The translations under genes were made by a program, and so were the position numbers. The notes beneath the pieces were generated by a model. It ran no database searches and was not told the DNA's origin. It worked only from the letters and a program-made list of their open reading frames with translations. Of a DNA stretch of 64,000 nucleotides, positions 36,289-45,129 are shown in pieces (the stretch's first letter is position 1; each line of letters opens with the position of its first letter). The DNA comes from Gammaproteobacteria bacterium (GTDB taxonomy: Bacteria; Pseudomonadota; Gammaproteobacteria; Pseudomonadales; JAUIET01). The stretch lies in NCBI GenBank assembly GCA_030429735.1, contig JAUIET010000017.1:1-64000 (forward strand), read 5' to 3'.

Positions 36289-37491
36289 TTATCCTACCGT
36301 TCCGATCAGATCGTACAGCGGTCCAAGTACAGACAGCATTATCCAGGCGATGATAAATCCGATGACAATTGTCATTACAGGTTGAATCATTGCCTGCATC
36401 TTACCGATCGCTTCATCCACTTCGCGCTTGTAAAAATACGATACATTCACCAGCGACTGGTCAAGCCGGCCGCTTGATTCACCGACCCGGATCATACGCA
36501 CCACCAGAGGTGGGAATATATTGGTATCGCCTAACGCCGTGTGGATATTTTTACCAGCAGTTATCTCCTGGCCTGCTATATCCAGTGCGTATTCCATGTG
36601 TTTATTGTCTGTTATTCGCTTACAGACTTGCATACAGCGCAGCACAGGAATGCCTGCGCTAAACAGCAGGGCGAAGTAATTTGAGAATCGAGCCAGAATG
36701 ATCTTGCTGAGTATCTCGCCGAGAATCGGAATTTTTAGTTTTAAGCGGTCGAACTGATAATGGACCCGCTCGCTGTACTGTATAGCCACTGCCAGACCCG
36801 CCGCGAATAAAAAGGGTGCGAGCAGCAAAACGTACCAGTAAGCAACAAAAAAATCAGACACAGCAATCAATGCCAAGGTGTGTGCTGGCAGCTCCTGGCC
36901 CATTGACATTATGAAAGACGTTAGTTGAGGAACCAGCTGTGTCATCATGTAAAACAGCAGGCCAATCACCACAGCAATCATGAATGCCGGTTGAATCAGG
37001 GCCTTCTTGGTTTGCGCTATCAGTTCATCTTGCCACTTTAAGGTGTCGCTCAGATCGGACAATACTTTATGCATTTCGCCACTTTCTTCGCCCGCTTCAA
37101 TAAGACTTACAAATGAGTTGGAAAATACCGCAGGGTATTCGCCCAGTGCTTCCGAGAATTTTTTCCCCCCTTCAATGTGTTGGATAAGCCCGGTATCAAC
37201 ACGCAACAGTGCGCCTTTTTCCAGACTGTCTCGCAAATCCTTCAGGGCGTCCACCAATGGAACACCTGCACCTTGCAGCTGTTCCAGGTAGAAGCAAAAG
37301 TTGATGAGGTCCTGGCGGCTGGGTATCGCAGCTCGACTGTTAATGATGCTTGCACGCTTTTGCTTAGCGTGTATCAAATCCAGTTTCTGCGCCCGAAGGC
37401 GTACTTCCAGATCAGCTAGGTGTTCAGCTTCTGTATCACTATTGACGATTTTTCCGTTGGCATCCATGGCCTTGTATCTGAAAACGGGCAT
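36289..37491 (-). CDS. Type II secretion/pilus inner-membrane platform protein (GspF/MshG-like)
   Basis: A 400-residue polytopic protein of the GspF/PilC/MshG family, the platform turned by the ATPase during fibre assembly. It begins MPVFRYKAMDANGKIV, the family's usual opening. Two T2SSF domains follow: FCFYLEQLQGAGVPLVDALKDL...FVSLIEAGEESGEMHKVLSDLSD and the repeat FALLFSAGIPVLRCMQVC...MIRVGESSGRLDQSL. Three membrane helices are apparent at about 168-190, 215-240 and 370-395. It lies 5 nt after the ATPase gene. Confidence 0.9.
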   Translation of the reverse strand: MPVFRYKAMDANGKIVNSDTEAEHLADLEVRLRAQKLDLIHAKQKRASIINSRAAIPSRQDLINFCFYLEQLQGAGVPLVDALKDLRDSLEKGALLRVDTGLIQHIEGGKKFSEALGEYPAVFSNSFVSLIEAGEESGEMHKVLSDLSDTLKWQDELIAQTKKALIQPAFMIAVVIGLLFYMMTQLVPQLTSFIMSMGQELPAHTLALIAVSDFFVAYWYVLLLAPFLFAAGLAVAIQYSERVHYQFDRLKLKIPILGEILSKIILARFSNYFALLFSAGIPVLRCMQVCKRITDNKHMEYALDIAGQEITAGKNIHTALGDTNIFPPLVVRMIRVGESSGRLDQSLVNVSYFYKREVDEAIGKMQAMIQPVMTIVIGFIIAWIMLSVLGPLYDLIGTVG

Positions 37492-37496
37492 GGTTG

Positions 37497-39209
37497 TTAC
37501 TCGATACGGCTGGTCAGGTCGGTCTTTCGGGTAGCCTCATCCAGACTGGTAGCGCCGCTCATTACGTGGCCAACCGCGATGTCAGCAAGTGTTTTAAATC
37601 CTCGCTCCTTCGCGACAGTCTCCAGCTCGCCGGCGCTGGCCTTGCGTGCGACCATTTCGTCCAACGTGCGGTCCATGCGCAATGCTTCAATGACCGCGAC
37701 GCGCCCACGATAGCCAGTCTGTTCGCATTTGGGGCAGCCGGCTGCCTTGAACAGTGTCAGGCTGGGGCTGGGCTGTACTTCTAATAGTTGACACTCTATG
37801 TCACTGGGTGTGTATGGCTTGCGGCAATGCTTACACAATCTACGCAGCAGTCGCTGCCCGATAATCCCAATAACATTGCCACTCAGAACGTCCGGTACCA
37901 ATCCTATGTCATATAATCGGGGGAACGCACCTATCGCGGAATTGGTGTGTAGCGTTGACAGCACTTGGTGACCTGTCATGGCTGCCCGAAAGGCCATTTC
38001 TGCGGTTTCCTGGTCTCTAATTTCGCCAACCAAAATAACGTCTGGGTCCTGGCGCATCAGGGACTTGATCCCTTTGGCGAAATCCATCTTTCCGGATTGA
38101 CTCATCGATGTTTGCCGGATTAACGGAATCGGGTATTCGACTGGATCTTCTAATGTCATGATGTTAATCGCTTCGTCATTGATCGCGTTTAGCATCGAAT
38201 ACAGCGTTGTTGTTTTCCCCGAACCGGTAGGACCTGTAACGAGAATTATCCCTTCTGGCCGCGACATCATCAGGTTGATTGAGCGATAGGTGGGATCATC
38301 AAGTTGCATCGCTTCCAGCGGCAGTATGCCTTTGTTCTTATCCAGGATTCTAAGAACAAAATTTTCACCGTGTATGGTTGGTTGTGATGCAACACGAAAA
38401 TCAATTTCCCGACTGCCAATCGACAAACTGATGTGGCCGTCTTGCGGAAGTTGTGATTCAGCGATATTCATATTCGACATTACCTTGAGTCGAATGTTAA
38501 TCGCTGGCCAGTATTTGATGTGAATGCTGCGAATCTGGCGCATGATTCCGTCAATACGATAACGTATTCGCAGAAAGCCATGCTCCGGTTCGAAATGAAT
38601 GTCCGAAGTGCCTTTCTTTACCGCATCTGACAACAACGCATCGACCAAGCGTACCATTGGGTGACTGTATTGTTAGTCGTCACCACGAAACTCTTTGAAG
38701 TCGACCTGACCTGTTTCGATTTCCTGAAGAATACCGTCTATTGAAAGGCCGAAGCCGTAAAAACGATCGATTGCAGACTGAATCTGGTTTTCTGATGCCA
38801 GTTTAGCCACAACTTCGATATGCCGGCCGACTTTCGCTTTGATTTTGTCCAGAGTGATAACATCGAAAGTATCTGCGAGAGCAACAACCAGGTGTTTGTC
38901 CTGGTCCAGTGAAATGGGCAGGGCATGCATTTGTCGACACATTGTTTCTGTGAACAGATCAAGCACATCCGAATCAATAACAATGTTCTCCAGGTCAACA
39001 CTTTCCTGGCCCAGTGACGTACCCAGCACATCACGTACAACCTCTTCCGTGACGAAGCCGAGTTTCACCAGTACTTTGCCCAGAGCGTTGTTAGTGGCTT
39101 TTTGCTCCAGTAACGCGATCTTCAACTGGTCCTGACTGATCAGGCCACTCTCGATTAACTGATCGCCGAGTCTTAGCTTGGGTTTCTCATTGGCTGCCTG
39201 ATTGGCCAC
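37497..39209 (-). pseudogene. GspE/MshE-type assembly ATPase, interrupted by in-frame TAA
   Basis: A pilus or T2SS assembly ATPase gene of 571 codons in one frame, with a single TAA at 38673-38675. The first part (178 residues, GTG 39209) is the N-terminal domain, ending DGILQEIETGQVDFKEFRGDD. After the stop the frame continues QYSHPMVRLVDALLSDAV, exactly the usual family continuation, through SDIHFEPEHG, Walker A GPTGSGKTTT, the Asp box TLEDPVEYP, Walker B DVILVGEIRD and the zinc tetracysteine (CKHCRKP, CPKCEQTG). GAA to TAA would explain it (DDEQYSHP). An ATG at 38655-38657, 15 nt past the stop, could restart a 386-residue catalytic fragment. The system may be inactive or run on two pieces. 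Confidence 0.85.
38673..38675 (-). other. In-frame TAA stop splitting the pilus ATPase gene
   Basis: The minus strand reads GGTGACGAC-TAA-CAATACAGTCAC, so a stop stands between D178 and the conserved QYSHP. Both flanks are in the same frame and otherwise intact. One base change from GAA gives it. TAA is not a selenocysteine or pyrrolysine codon, which argues against recoding. Confidence 0.9.
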
Positions 39210-40717
39210 TATTTGTCTCCGTGCTGAAGTCGTTGTCGAAGCAAGCGCGTATCAAAATCAGCACCTCGCGTTTCCGCGAGATGCAAAGCCTGCTTATAGA
39301 ATTCTGCCGCTTCCCTGACTTTACCAAGGTGATCCAACGCTATGGCTAGATTGAACGCGTAGTTAGCATTGTTTGAATCGATTGCAAATGCGTCAAAGTA
39401 CGTGGCCTGTGCTTCGGCCCACATGCCAGCAGCCGCAAATTTGTTACCCAGTAAATAGGCAATCTGATCATTGTCCGGTTCTGATAGACGCATGCTTTTC
39501 AGCGTGCTTACGCTGTTGCCCGGTGCAGTATTGTCATTATCGGTTTTTGGCAGAGCTGCCAATGTTGCCAGTGCCCAGGCGTTATGCCTATCAAGACTTA
39601 ACACGTGCCGCAAGTGCGCGCGAGCAGTAAGCAATTCATTGTTGGCAATCGCGACACTGGCCAAACCTGACAGAGCGGCAACTTTGTTCCTTTCTGTTCC
39701 GGCCATGCGAGTATAGAGTCGTTTTGCCTGGTCCAATCTACCTTGCTTGAGTGCAGTGTGGGCACGCAGCGCGTCAGCTGATGATGTTCTTGCTGGTAAA
39801 ACAACACGTACCACATTCTCGGGAACGGTGGTCGTTGTCGCGCTTTCCGGGAAACTCAGACGTTTTGGAATTGTGTCAGGTGCTATTTCCTCCAGCACAA
39901 CCGTATTGCTATTACCGGTTTCGTTGGCTGCCAGCACGGGATCAAAGCTGCTTGCCGCTTGCTGCGCGGCGGCATCAACCATAAATGTTTTGTACACAGC
40001 CAATACTGTAATGAGCATCAAGCTCATCGCGCCAAGTAATAACAGCTTCTGGCGTTTTTTTTGGGCCTGACTGTATGCCTGAACAAGCGGCGCATCTTGC
40101 AACATTTCCATGGCCAGTGATTCAGGTTCTGGTGCGGCCTCGATCAACAGTTTGCCGTTATCATCCTCGCTGGTGATCGGTGCCGTTGCTTCGATATTAT
40201 TGTGCTGCTGTTTCTGTTCAGAATTGTTGTTTATTGTGCTCGATTGTTCTGTTTTCAGCTCAACCGAGGGTGTGTCTTTATCGCTGGCTTCAACGCGCTC
40301 CATAACTGGGGCGGAAAGCGGTGAGACCGACGGCATGCTGGCAATTTCGTCACTTAGCTCGTCAATTCGGTGTTGAGTTAGTATTTCGTCTGCATCAATG
40401 GTGGCCTCGTTGGCCGCGTGTTGTATTTGTGCGCTTAGCTGATGCTCAGACTCGAGCAGAGCGGCGAACTCATCTTCGTCAAACTCTACGTCTGCATCAA
40501 TCTCAGTGGCACTTTCCACTGCGTTGAGTTCGGCATCGTTCAATTGCTCTGCGTCTATCGCTTGCAGAGACAGTTCGGCTGTCGGCTGTTGTTCCGGCGC
40601 AGGGCTGTCGTTCGCTGCTAAAGCCGCCTCAGAATGAATGTTTGCGTCGGGCGTTGCCTTGTCAGCAGACTTGCTCCGGCCGCTGGTTTTATTCAGTGCG
40701 TCGAGTAACAGACTCAT
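39209..40717 (-). CDS. MshN-like TPR membrane protein
   Basis: A 502-residue protein. MSLLLDALNKTSG resembles the start of MshN/GspB-type proteins (MSLL.DAL). An acidic low-complexity cytosolic part (about 20-215) precedes one membrane helix (KLLLLGAMSLMLITVLAVYKTF, about 222-245). The C-terminal half has several tetratricopeptide repeats, e.g. KQGRLDQAKRLYTRM and GKVREAAEFYKQALHLAE. TPR proteins in such loci help secretin or pilus assembly. It overlaps the secretin gene by 29 nt, and its stop overlaps the ATPase GTG start (TAGTG). Confidence 0.78.
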   Translation of the reverse strand: MSLLLDALNKTSGRSKSADKATPDANIHSEAALAANDSPAPEQQPTAELSLQAIDAEQLNDAELNAVESATEIDADVEFDEDEFAALLESEHQLSAQIQHAANEATIDADEILTQHRIDELSDEIASMPSVSPLSAPVMERVEASDKDTPSVELKTEQSSTINNNSEQKQQHNNIEATAPITSEDDNGKLLIEAAPEPESLAMEMLQDAPLVQAYSQAQKKRQKLLLLGAMSLMLITVLAVYKTFMVDAAAQQAASSFDPVLAANETGNSNTVVLEEIAPDTIPKRLSFPESATTTTVPENVVRVVLPARTSSADALRAHTALKQGRLDQAKRLYTRMAGTERNKVAALSGLASVAIANNELLTARAHLRHVLSLDRHNAWALATLAALPKTDNDNTAPGNSVSTLKSMRLSEPDNDQIAYLLGNKFAAAGMWAEAQATYFDAFAIDSNNANYAFNLAIALDHLGKVREAAEFYKQALHLAETRGADFDTRLLRQRLQHGDK

Positions 40718-42362
40718 CGTCCAGTCCTCGCGGGATGTAACGCTCGAATTCCACCAGGTCCCGTTTTACGCTTGCTTCGCGAATCACAATTGGGCGAATA
40801 AAAATAACAAGCTCTGATTTCTGGGTTTTGTCGGAATCATAGCTGAACAAGCTGCCCAGGCCTGGTACCCTGGATAACCAGGGAACGCCTTGAGTCGATT
40901 CTTCGACTGTGTCCTGCATCAGCCCGCCGATGACGCCGATGTTTCCGCTCTGGATTTTCAGAAACGATTCCATCTCTCGAACCTGAATTTCGGGGATCAG
41001 ATTTTGTACATCTGAGTCAATAGTGGCTGGATTAGGGTCTTCGACAAATCCTAGAATGCGTGAAATAGTGGGTCTCGCGTTCAAGGTTACAGTATCGTGA
41101 CGACTGATTTGTGGCGTGACGCTCATCACGAAACCAACTGGTACGGTGTTTATTTCGGTCTCGAACGTGCGCAGTATGTTGTTGTCGACAATTTCCACAT
41201 CCACATCAGTAGTGAAGTACACTCGGTTATCAACCACTTTTAATAATGCTGTCTGATTGTTCAGCACCATCAAGCGCGGGCTGGACAGCACTTTTGTGTT
41301 GCCGAACTGGCTGAGCATGCGCACGGTAGAGCTGACATCAAGTACTCCGTTCACGCGATTGCTGTAGTCCAGTTCAAAGACCGGCGTATTGCCCAGATTG
41401 GCACCGATAAAATCCTGCGAGAAATTCAGCCCTTCGGTCGCGCCGTCAGCGAATTTTTGCCAGTCGACACCGGCCTGAAATTCGTCGTTCAAGGTCACTT
41501 CAACAATGGTCGCTTCGATCAGTACCTGTCGCTGCGCTTGTTCCATTGTGCGATCCAGGAAGGCTTGTATCTCACTGTGTTGCGAGCGGTTTGCCCGAAC
41601 AGTCAATGTGCCGCTTTCGGGGTTTGCGATAATGCTGGTTGTGTCCTGTTCCTCCGAACTCTGTCCCTCTGAACCTTCTGATCCTTCGGAGCTGTCACTG
41701 CTTCCTTCCGAAGAACCACCAGGAATGCTGTCACCACCTCTGACAATCGCCGTCACATTGTCAATAAGACGTGCCCAGAAATCGTTGTTTGATACGTTGT
41801 TAATCGACGTGCTGGATATGTTGCCGCCGCCTGCACCGCCGCCACTGCTTTCGCCGGCACCCATGCCCGTGGTGGCCACTTGTGTCGCAATAGACACAGT
41901 CGATTCACTGCTGCGCGACATATTGGGGTAATCAATATCGTAAGAGACTAAAAATGGCGAGTCCGGTACTACGGTCACCAGCGATGGCGTGATCGTATAG
42001 CGGATGCTGGCCTGATCAGACATACGATCAAGAATCTGTTGCAAGGTCTGGTCTACGGCATTGATTGTGATGTTACCGTTGACGTCGGGGTGAATATCAA
42101 AATTGATTCCAGCATCTCGGGCAATCGTAAAAAGCACTTCGCTGATAGGTACATTAACCACCACTACAGAGAATAACTGCGAGCGCGCTGTCGATGGAGC
42201 GGGTGGCGGTGGCAGAACGGTGACAGGCTCTGGAATCATATCCAGAGCCTCTTCGCTGGTGCTTTTTAAGTGCGCCCCATCATTATCGATTCTGGTGTCG
42301 ACAGAGCTGCACGCAGCCAGTAGGGCCAGCGCAACTGCAAAGGAGTATTTCCTGATGATCAT
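40689..42362 (-). CDS. Secretin (MshL/GspD/PilQ family)
   Basis: A 557-residue outer-membrane secretin. The N-terminal signal ends in a lipobox (LLAAC, Cys 18), so it is probably a lipoprotein. An STN/N0 domain (QLFSVVVVNVPISEVLFTIARDAG, about 60-130) is followed by a Gly/Ser/Glu-rich insert (about 165-250) within the N-domains, then the secretin core with LLKVVDNRVYF, FVMSVTPQI and the terminal signature GVIGGLMQDT...GVPWLSRVPGLGSLF and KSELVIFIRPIV. It forms the exit pore for the fibre or cargo. The gene follows the pilin gene after 116 nt containing hairpins. Confidence 0.9.
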   Translation of the reverse strand: MIIRKYSFAVALALLAACSSVDTRIDNDGAHLKSTSEEALDMIPEPVTVLPPPPAPSTARSQLFSVVVVNVPISEVLFTIARDAGINFDIHPDVNGNITINAVDQTLQQILDRMSDQASIRYTITPSLVTVVPDSPFLVSYDIDYPNMSRSSESTVSIATQVATTGMGAGESSGGGAGGGNISSTSINNVSNNDFWARLIDNVTAIVRGGDSIPGGSSEGSSDSSEGSEGSEGQSSEEQDTTSIIANPESGTLTVRANRSQHSEIQAFLDRTMEQAQRQVLIEATIVEVTLNDEFQAGVDWQKFADGATEGLNFSQDFIGANLGNTPVFELDYSNRVNGVLDVSSTVRMLSQFGNTKVLSSPRLMVLNNQTALLKVVDNRVYFTTDVDVEIVDNNILRTFETEINTVPVGFVMSVTPQISRHDTVTLNARPTISRILGFVEDPNPATIDSDVQNLIPEIQVREMESFLKIQSGNIGVIGGLMQDTVEESTQGVPWLSRVPGLGSLFSYDSDKTQKSELVIFIRPIVIREASVKRDLVEFERYIPRGLDDESVTRRTE

Positions 42363-42394
42363 GCCGAAACCATTCCATGGTTAGTTCAGTGGGT

Positions 42395-42450
42395 ACCCGC
42401 TACGCTCCGCGATGCAGCGCGTAGAGGGCGGCCAGGGCCGCGTGTGCTGC
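42395..42450 (-). promoter_or_regulatory. GC-rich hairpins between pilin and secretin genes
   Basis: In the 116-nt gap after the pilin stop there are two inverted repeats: CTACGC/GCGTAG (about 42400-42424) and the near-perfect GCGGCC-AG-GGCCGC (about 42428-42441). No T-run follows on the minus strand, so this is not a classical intrinsic terminator. Such structures could stabilise pilin mRNA or reduce read-through, giving more pilin than assembly proteins. Confidence 0.5.
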
Positions 42451-42478
42451 GCGCCCGTGCCAGCCTATTTGCCCGCCG

Positions 42479-43105
42479 TTAAGCGCGCTTGCATAACCAG
42501 TAGGTAGTTTCTTGATCGTAAACGGTCTCGGTACCGGCATTGTACGGGTGAACTCCACCGCGCAAATCACCCGATAGTGGTTTGCCGTCGTCCAGTTGTC
42601 GGTCAAGAATTTCTGCGTTTTTACCTGTGATGCCGCCCATGCAAATCTTCAGCGGACCACTGGGCCAGCCGTAAGCCCTGTAGTAGCCAACACCTGAAAA
42701 GCCACCGAATGCGTTGGTGGGCGATGCAGTTGCAGCGGCTCCGTCAGTAGGGCCGCTAACCAGGCCTGACAAGCGCAGATGATGCCAGAAATGGCCTTGT
42801 TCCCAGCCGGCAGTGGTCTGGTTCTGGTACCACCAATAGTGCGTAACCTGGCCATTGCCATTGCCACTGGTGGCGCCGGTCCAGCGGGTACCTGCTTCAG
42901 GGTCATCACCTGGCAGCGCACCGTAGCGGTCGCGATAACTGTAAATAGCGGCTGTAATACCGTTAAATTCATTGACCGCGTTTTTGATTTTGGCGTTATT
43001 GATAATTTCCTGTCCTTTCAGAACACCACCAAGCAGCAACCCGATAATGACTAGGACGATGGAAATCTCTACCAGGGTAAAACCCTTCTGGCGATTTTGA
43101 AACAT
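42479..43105 (-). CDS. Type IV prepilin, probable major pilin of the locus
   Basis: A 208-residue prepilin. A short leader MFQNRQKG is cut before FTLVEISIVLVIIGLLLGG, with Glu at +5: a textbook type III signal. AINKN-type helix residues continue (QEIINNAKIKNAVNEFNGI), then YRDRYGALPGDDPEAG, common in MSHA/T2SS-like pilins, and a Trp-, Gly-rich globular head with Cys residues near the C-terminus that could form a disulfide. It is the first gene of the minus-strand operon and has a strong ribosome site AAGGGAG before ATG 43105, fitting high expression. Confidence 0.85.
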   Translation of the reverse strand: MFQNRQKGFTLVEISIVLVIIGLLLGGVLKGQEIINNAKIKNAVNEFNGITAAIYSYRDRYGALPGDDPEAGTRWTGATSGNGNGQVTHYWWYQNQTTAGWEQGHFWHHLRLSGLVSGPTDGAAATASPTNAFGGFSGVGYYRAYGWPSGPLKICMGGITGKNAEILDRQLDDGKPLSGDLRGGVHPYNAGTETVYDQETTYWLCKRA

Positions 43106-43432
43106 TGTGAACTCCCTTTCTGCCGCAGCATCGCGCGCACTTTCCTGCGCAGCGCGATGTCAGGCGCACCTTTCCCTGTGAATTTAAAACCTTTCGGTTA
43201 CTGTGAAGTATTGCCTAAAAATGATATTTCAGGCTGTTTCTTGCGCGAAATACCCAGATTTTTCTAAATCAGTCCTGGTTTTGCGAACCTGTACCGGATT
43301 TTCTGTGACGCAGTTGGATTCCATAATGGTCCAATCGCGGGCTATCAACTGTTACAATGTCCGGCTTTAAAACGGTGGTTCCGCTTTCGGGTAGTGCTCC
43401 CACAAAGCCTCTGTGCAAGGTATTGTAAGGTA
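43106..43432. other. Divergent intergenic region (327 bp)
   Basis: This gap lies between the pilus operon (minus) and the small membrane protein/methyltransferase pair (plus), so it must hold both promoters. It contains an inverted repeat near 43128-43152 (CATCGCGC/GCGCGATG) in the pilin leader and TACAAT at about 43355, a possible -10 element for the plus-strand pair. I see no sigma-54 or other clear promoter and no open frame worth calling. Confidence 0.45.
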
Positions 43433-43690
43433 ATGAAACTATTAGCTATTTTGTTGTTGCTCCAGCCCGCAACAGCGTTCGCGTATTTGGATCCGGGCAC
43501 TGGCAGCATGATTCTGCAAGGACTTATTGCAGCCATCGCCGTTGCCGGTGTCACGATTCGTACCTATTGGTATCGAATAATGCAGTTTTTTGGCAAAGAA
43601 CCGCCGCAAACCGGTTTGCTCGATGATCTCGATGATGAGATTGAGGAAGAGCCTGCCCCTGCCAGCACTGACGGTCGTACAGGCGAATAG
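43433..43690 (+). CDS. Small membrane protein with YLDPGTGS motif
   Basis: An 85-residue protein from ATG 43433, preceded by TAAGG. The N-terminal signal/anchor MKLLAILLLLQPATAFA is followed by YLDPGTGSMILQGLIAAIAVAGV, a motif I recall from small conserved proteins encoded next to polysaccharide or methyltransferase genes, then a second membrane helix and an acidic tail (DDLDDEIEEEPAP). Its stop overlaps the next start (TAGTG at 43688-43692), so the two are co-translated. Function unknown. Confidence 0.7.
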   Translation: MKLLAILLLLQPATAFAYLDPGTGSMILQGLIAAIAVAGVTIRTYWYRIMQFFGKEPPQTGLLDDLDDEIEEEPAPASTDGRTGE

Positions 43691-45129
43691 TGGTAAGCGC
43701 ACACGGTGGCGGCCATGCACATTTGCCGGGGGGGCAGTTGGCTGCTTCTTTTCGCGATCCTTCCGGCTTCATGTTTCGCCATGAAGGGAGGGTACTTCGG
43801 CAGGTAAATAAACAGTATCAAGCGAACTTTGAGGCTTTGAAAAGCTCTGGTTTGTTTGCCGCACTGTTCAAACACCGCCTGCTGATTGAGCATCAGGAAC
43901 TGGACGACTTGTCGCTCAAACAAAGCGATGAGTGCTTGGCCATTCTCGAACCCGAGCAACTGCCATTTGTATCCTACCCGTACGAATGGAGCTTCAGCCA
44001 ACTCAAGGATGCGGCTTTGCTCACGCTCAAGATTCAAGCCCTTGCGCTAAAGCATGGCTTTATGCTCAAAGATGCCTCTGCGTACAATGTGCAATTCTTG
44101 CGCGGTGCCCCGGTGTTTATCGATACTTTGTCTTTTGAGGTGTACACCGAAGGAACGCCTTGGCCCGCGTACAAGCAGTTCTGTGAGCACTTTCTGGCGC
44201 CCCTGGCGCTGATGAGTCATTGCGATATTGCCTTGTCCAAATTGCTGGTCACCTATATTGATGGTATTCCACTGGGTTTGGCGAGTAAGTTGCTGCCGAC
44301 ATCCACCCGTTTGAATTACTCACTGTTGGCGCACATCCACAGTCACGCGAAAGTTCAGGATCGTTACGCAGATGCTGCAGCAGATTCCGATGACGCGGTG
44401 AGTAAAGCAAAAAACAAGGCTCAGGTGTCCAAGAAGGGGGTGGGAGCGCTGACGGAAAGTCTTGGCCAGGCTGTGAACAAACTTAATTGGAGCCTGCCGA
44501 AAACGGAATGGGGCGATTACTACGACAATACAAATTATTCAGGTGATGCGGACCAGGCAAAAAAGCAGCTGGTTGAGAACTTCCTTAAATCTGTTCCTGG
44601 GCCTCTTTCAATCGTGCAGGATCTGGGTGCGAACACCGGTGCTTACAGCCGAATAGCAGCGAAACATTCTGCTCTTACAGTTGCGCAAGACATTGACCCG
44701 GTGGCTGTCGAGCGAAACTATTTGCAACTTAAGGCGGATAAATCCACCGAATTACTGCCCTTGGTGCAGGACTTGTTCAATCCGTCACCGGCAATTGGCT
44801 GGGGCAATACAGAGCGTGACTCGTTTATTGATCGAAGTGGTGCTGATGTTGTGATGGCTTTAGCATTGATTCATCATCTAGCGATCAGCAACAATGTTCC
44901 ATTGACGGATATTGCCAAGGTATTTGCGCAGTTAAGCGCCTGGTTAATCATTGAATTCGTCCCAAAAGAAGACTCACAGGTGCGACGTTTGCTTGCAAGT
45001 CGTGATGATATTTTTCCGAATTACACCCTGGAAGGCTTTGAGAAGGCGTTCTCACACTATTACAATGTGGAACAGAAGTCCGCCGTGGGTGACAGCGAAA
45101 GAACCCTGTTCTTGTTAAAAAAGCGCTAG
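43690..45129 (+). CDS. Class I SAM-dependent methyltransferase (NoeA-like)
   Basis: A 479-residue protein starting at GTG 43690. The N-terminal half has an unfamiliar fold with SGLFAALFKHRLLIEHQEL and PYEWSFSQLKDAALLTL, followed by MLKDASAYNVQF; the C-terminal half is a Rossmann methyltransferase with the SAM motif VQDLGANTGAYSRIAA (about 315-330). This combination matches proteins annotated as nodulation protein NoeA-like methyltransferases. The acceptor is unknown; a cell-surface glycan is a reasonable guess. Convergent with the helicase gene, overlapping by 15 nt. Confidence 0.75.
   Translation: MVSAHGGGHAHLPGGQLAASFRDPSGFMFRHEGRVLRQVNKQYQANFEALKSSGLFAALFKHRLLIEHQELDDLSLKQSDECLAILEPEQLPFVSYPYEWSFSQLKDAALLTLKIQALALKHGFMLKDASAYNVQFLRGAPVFIDTLSFEVYTEGTPWPAYKQFCEHFLAPLALMSHCDIALSKLLVTYIDGIPLGLASKLLPTSTRLNYSLLAHIHSHAKVQDRYADAAADSDDAVSKAKNKAQVSKKGVGALTESLGQAVNKLNWSLPKTEWGDYYDNTNYSGDADQAKKQLVENFLKSVPGPLSIVQDLGANTGAYSRIAAKHSALTVAQDIDPVAVERNYLQLKADKSTELLPLVQDLFNPSPAIGWGNTERDSFIDRSGADVVMALALIHHLAISNNVPLTDIAKVFAQLSAWLIIEFVPKEDSQVRRLLASRDDIFPNYTLEGFEKAFSHYYNVEQKSAVGDSERTLFLLKKR

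Noticed and set aside
38673-38675. TAA in the pilus ATPase as a recoded amino-acid codon
   Set aside because: Selenocysteine uses TGA and pyrrolysine TAG; many genes here end normally in TAA. A nonsense change or split gene is simpler.
42400-42606. Minus-strand frame overlapping the pilin 3' end
   Set aside because: It lies in another frame over the pilin gene and the hairpin spacer, with no ribosome site or family match.
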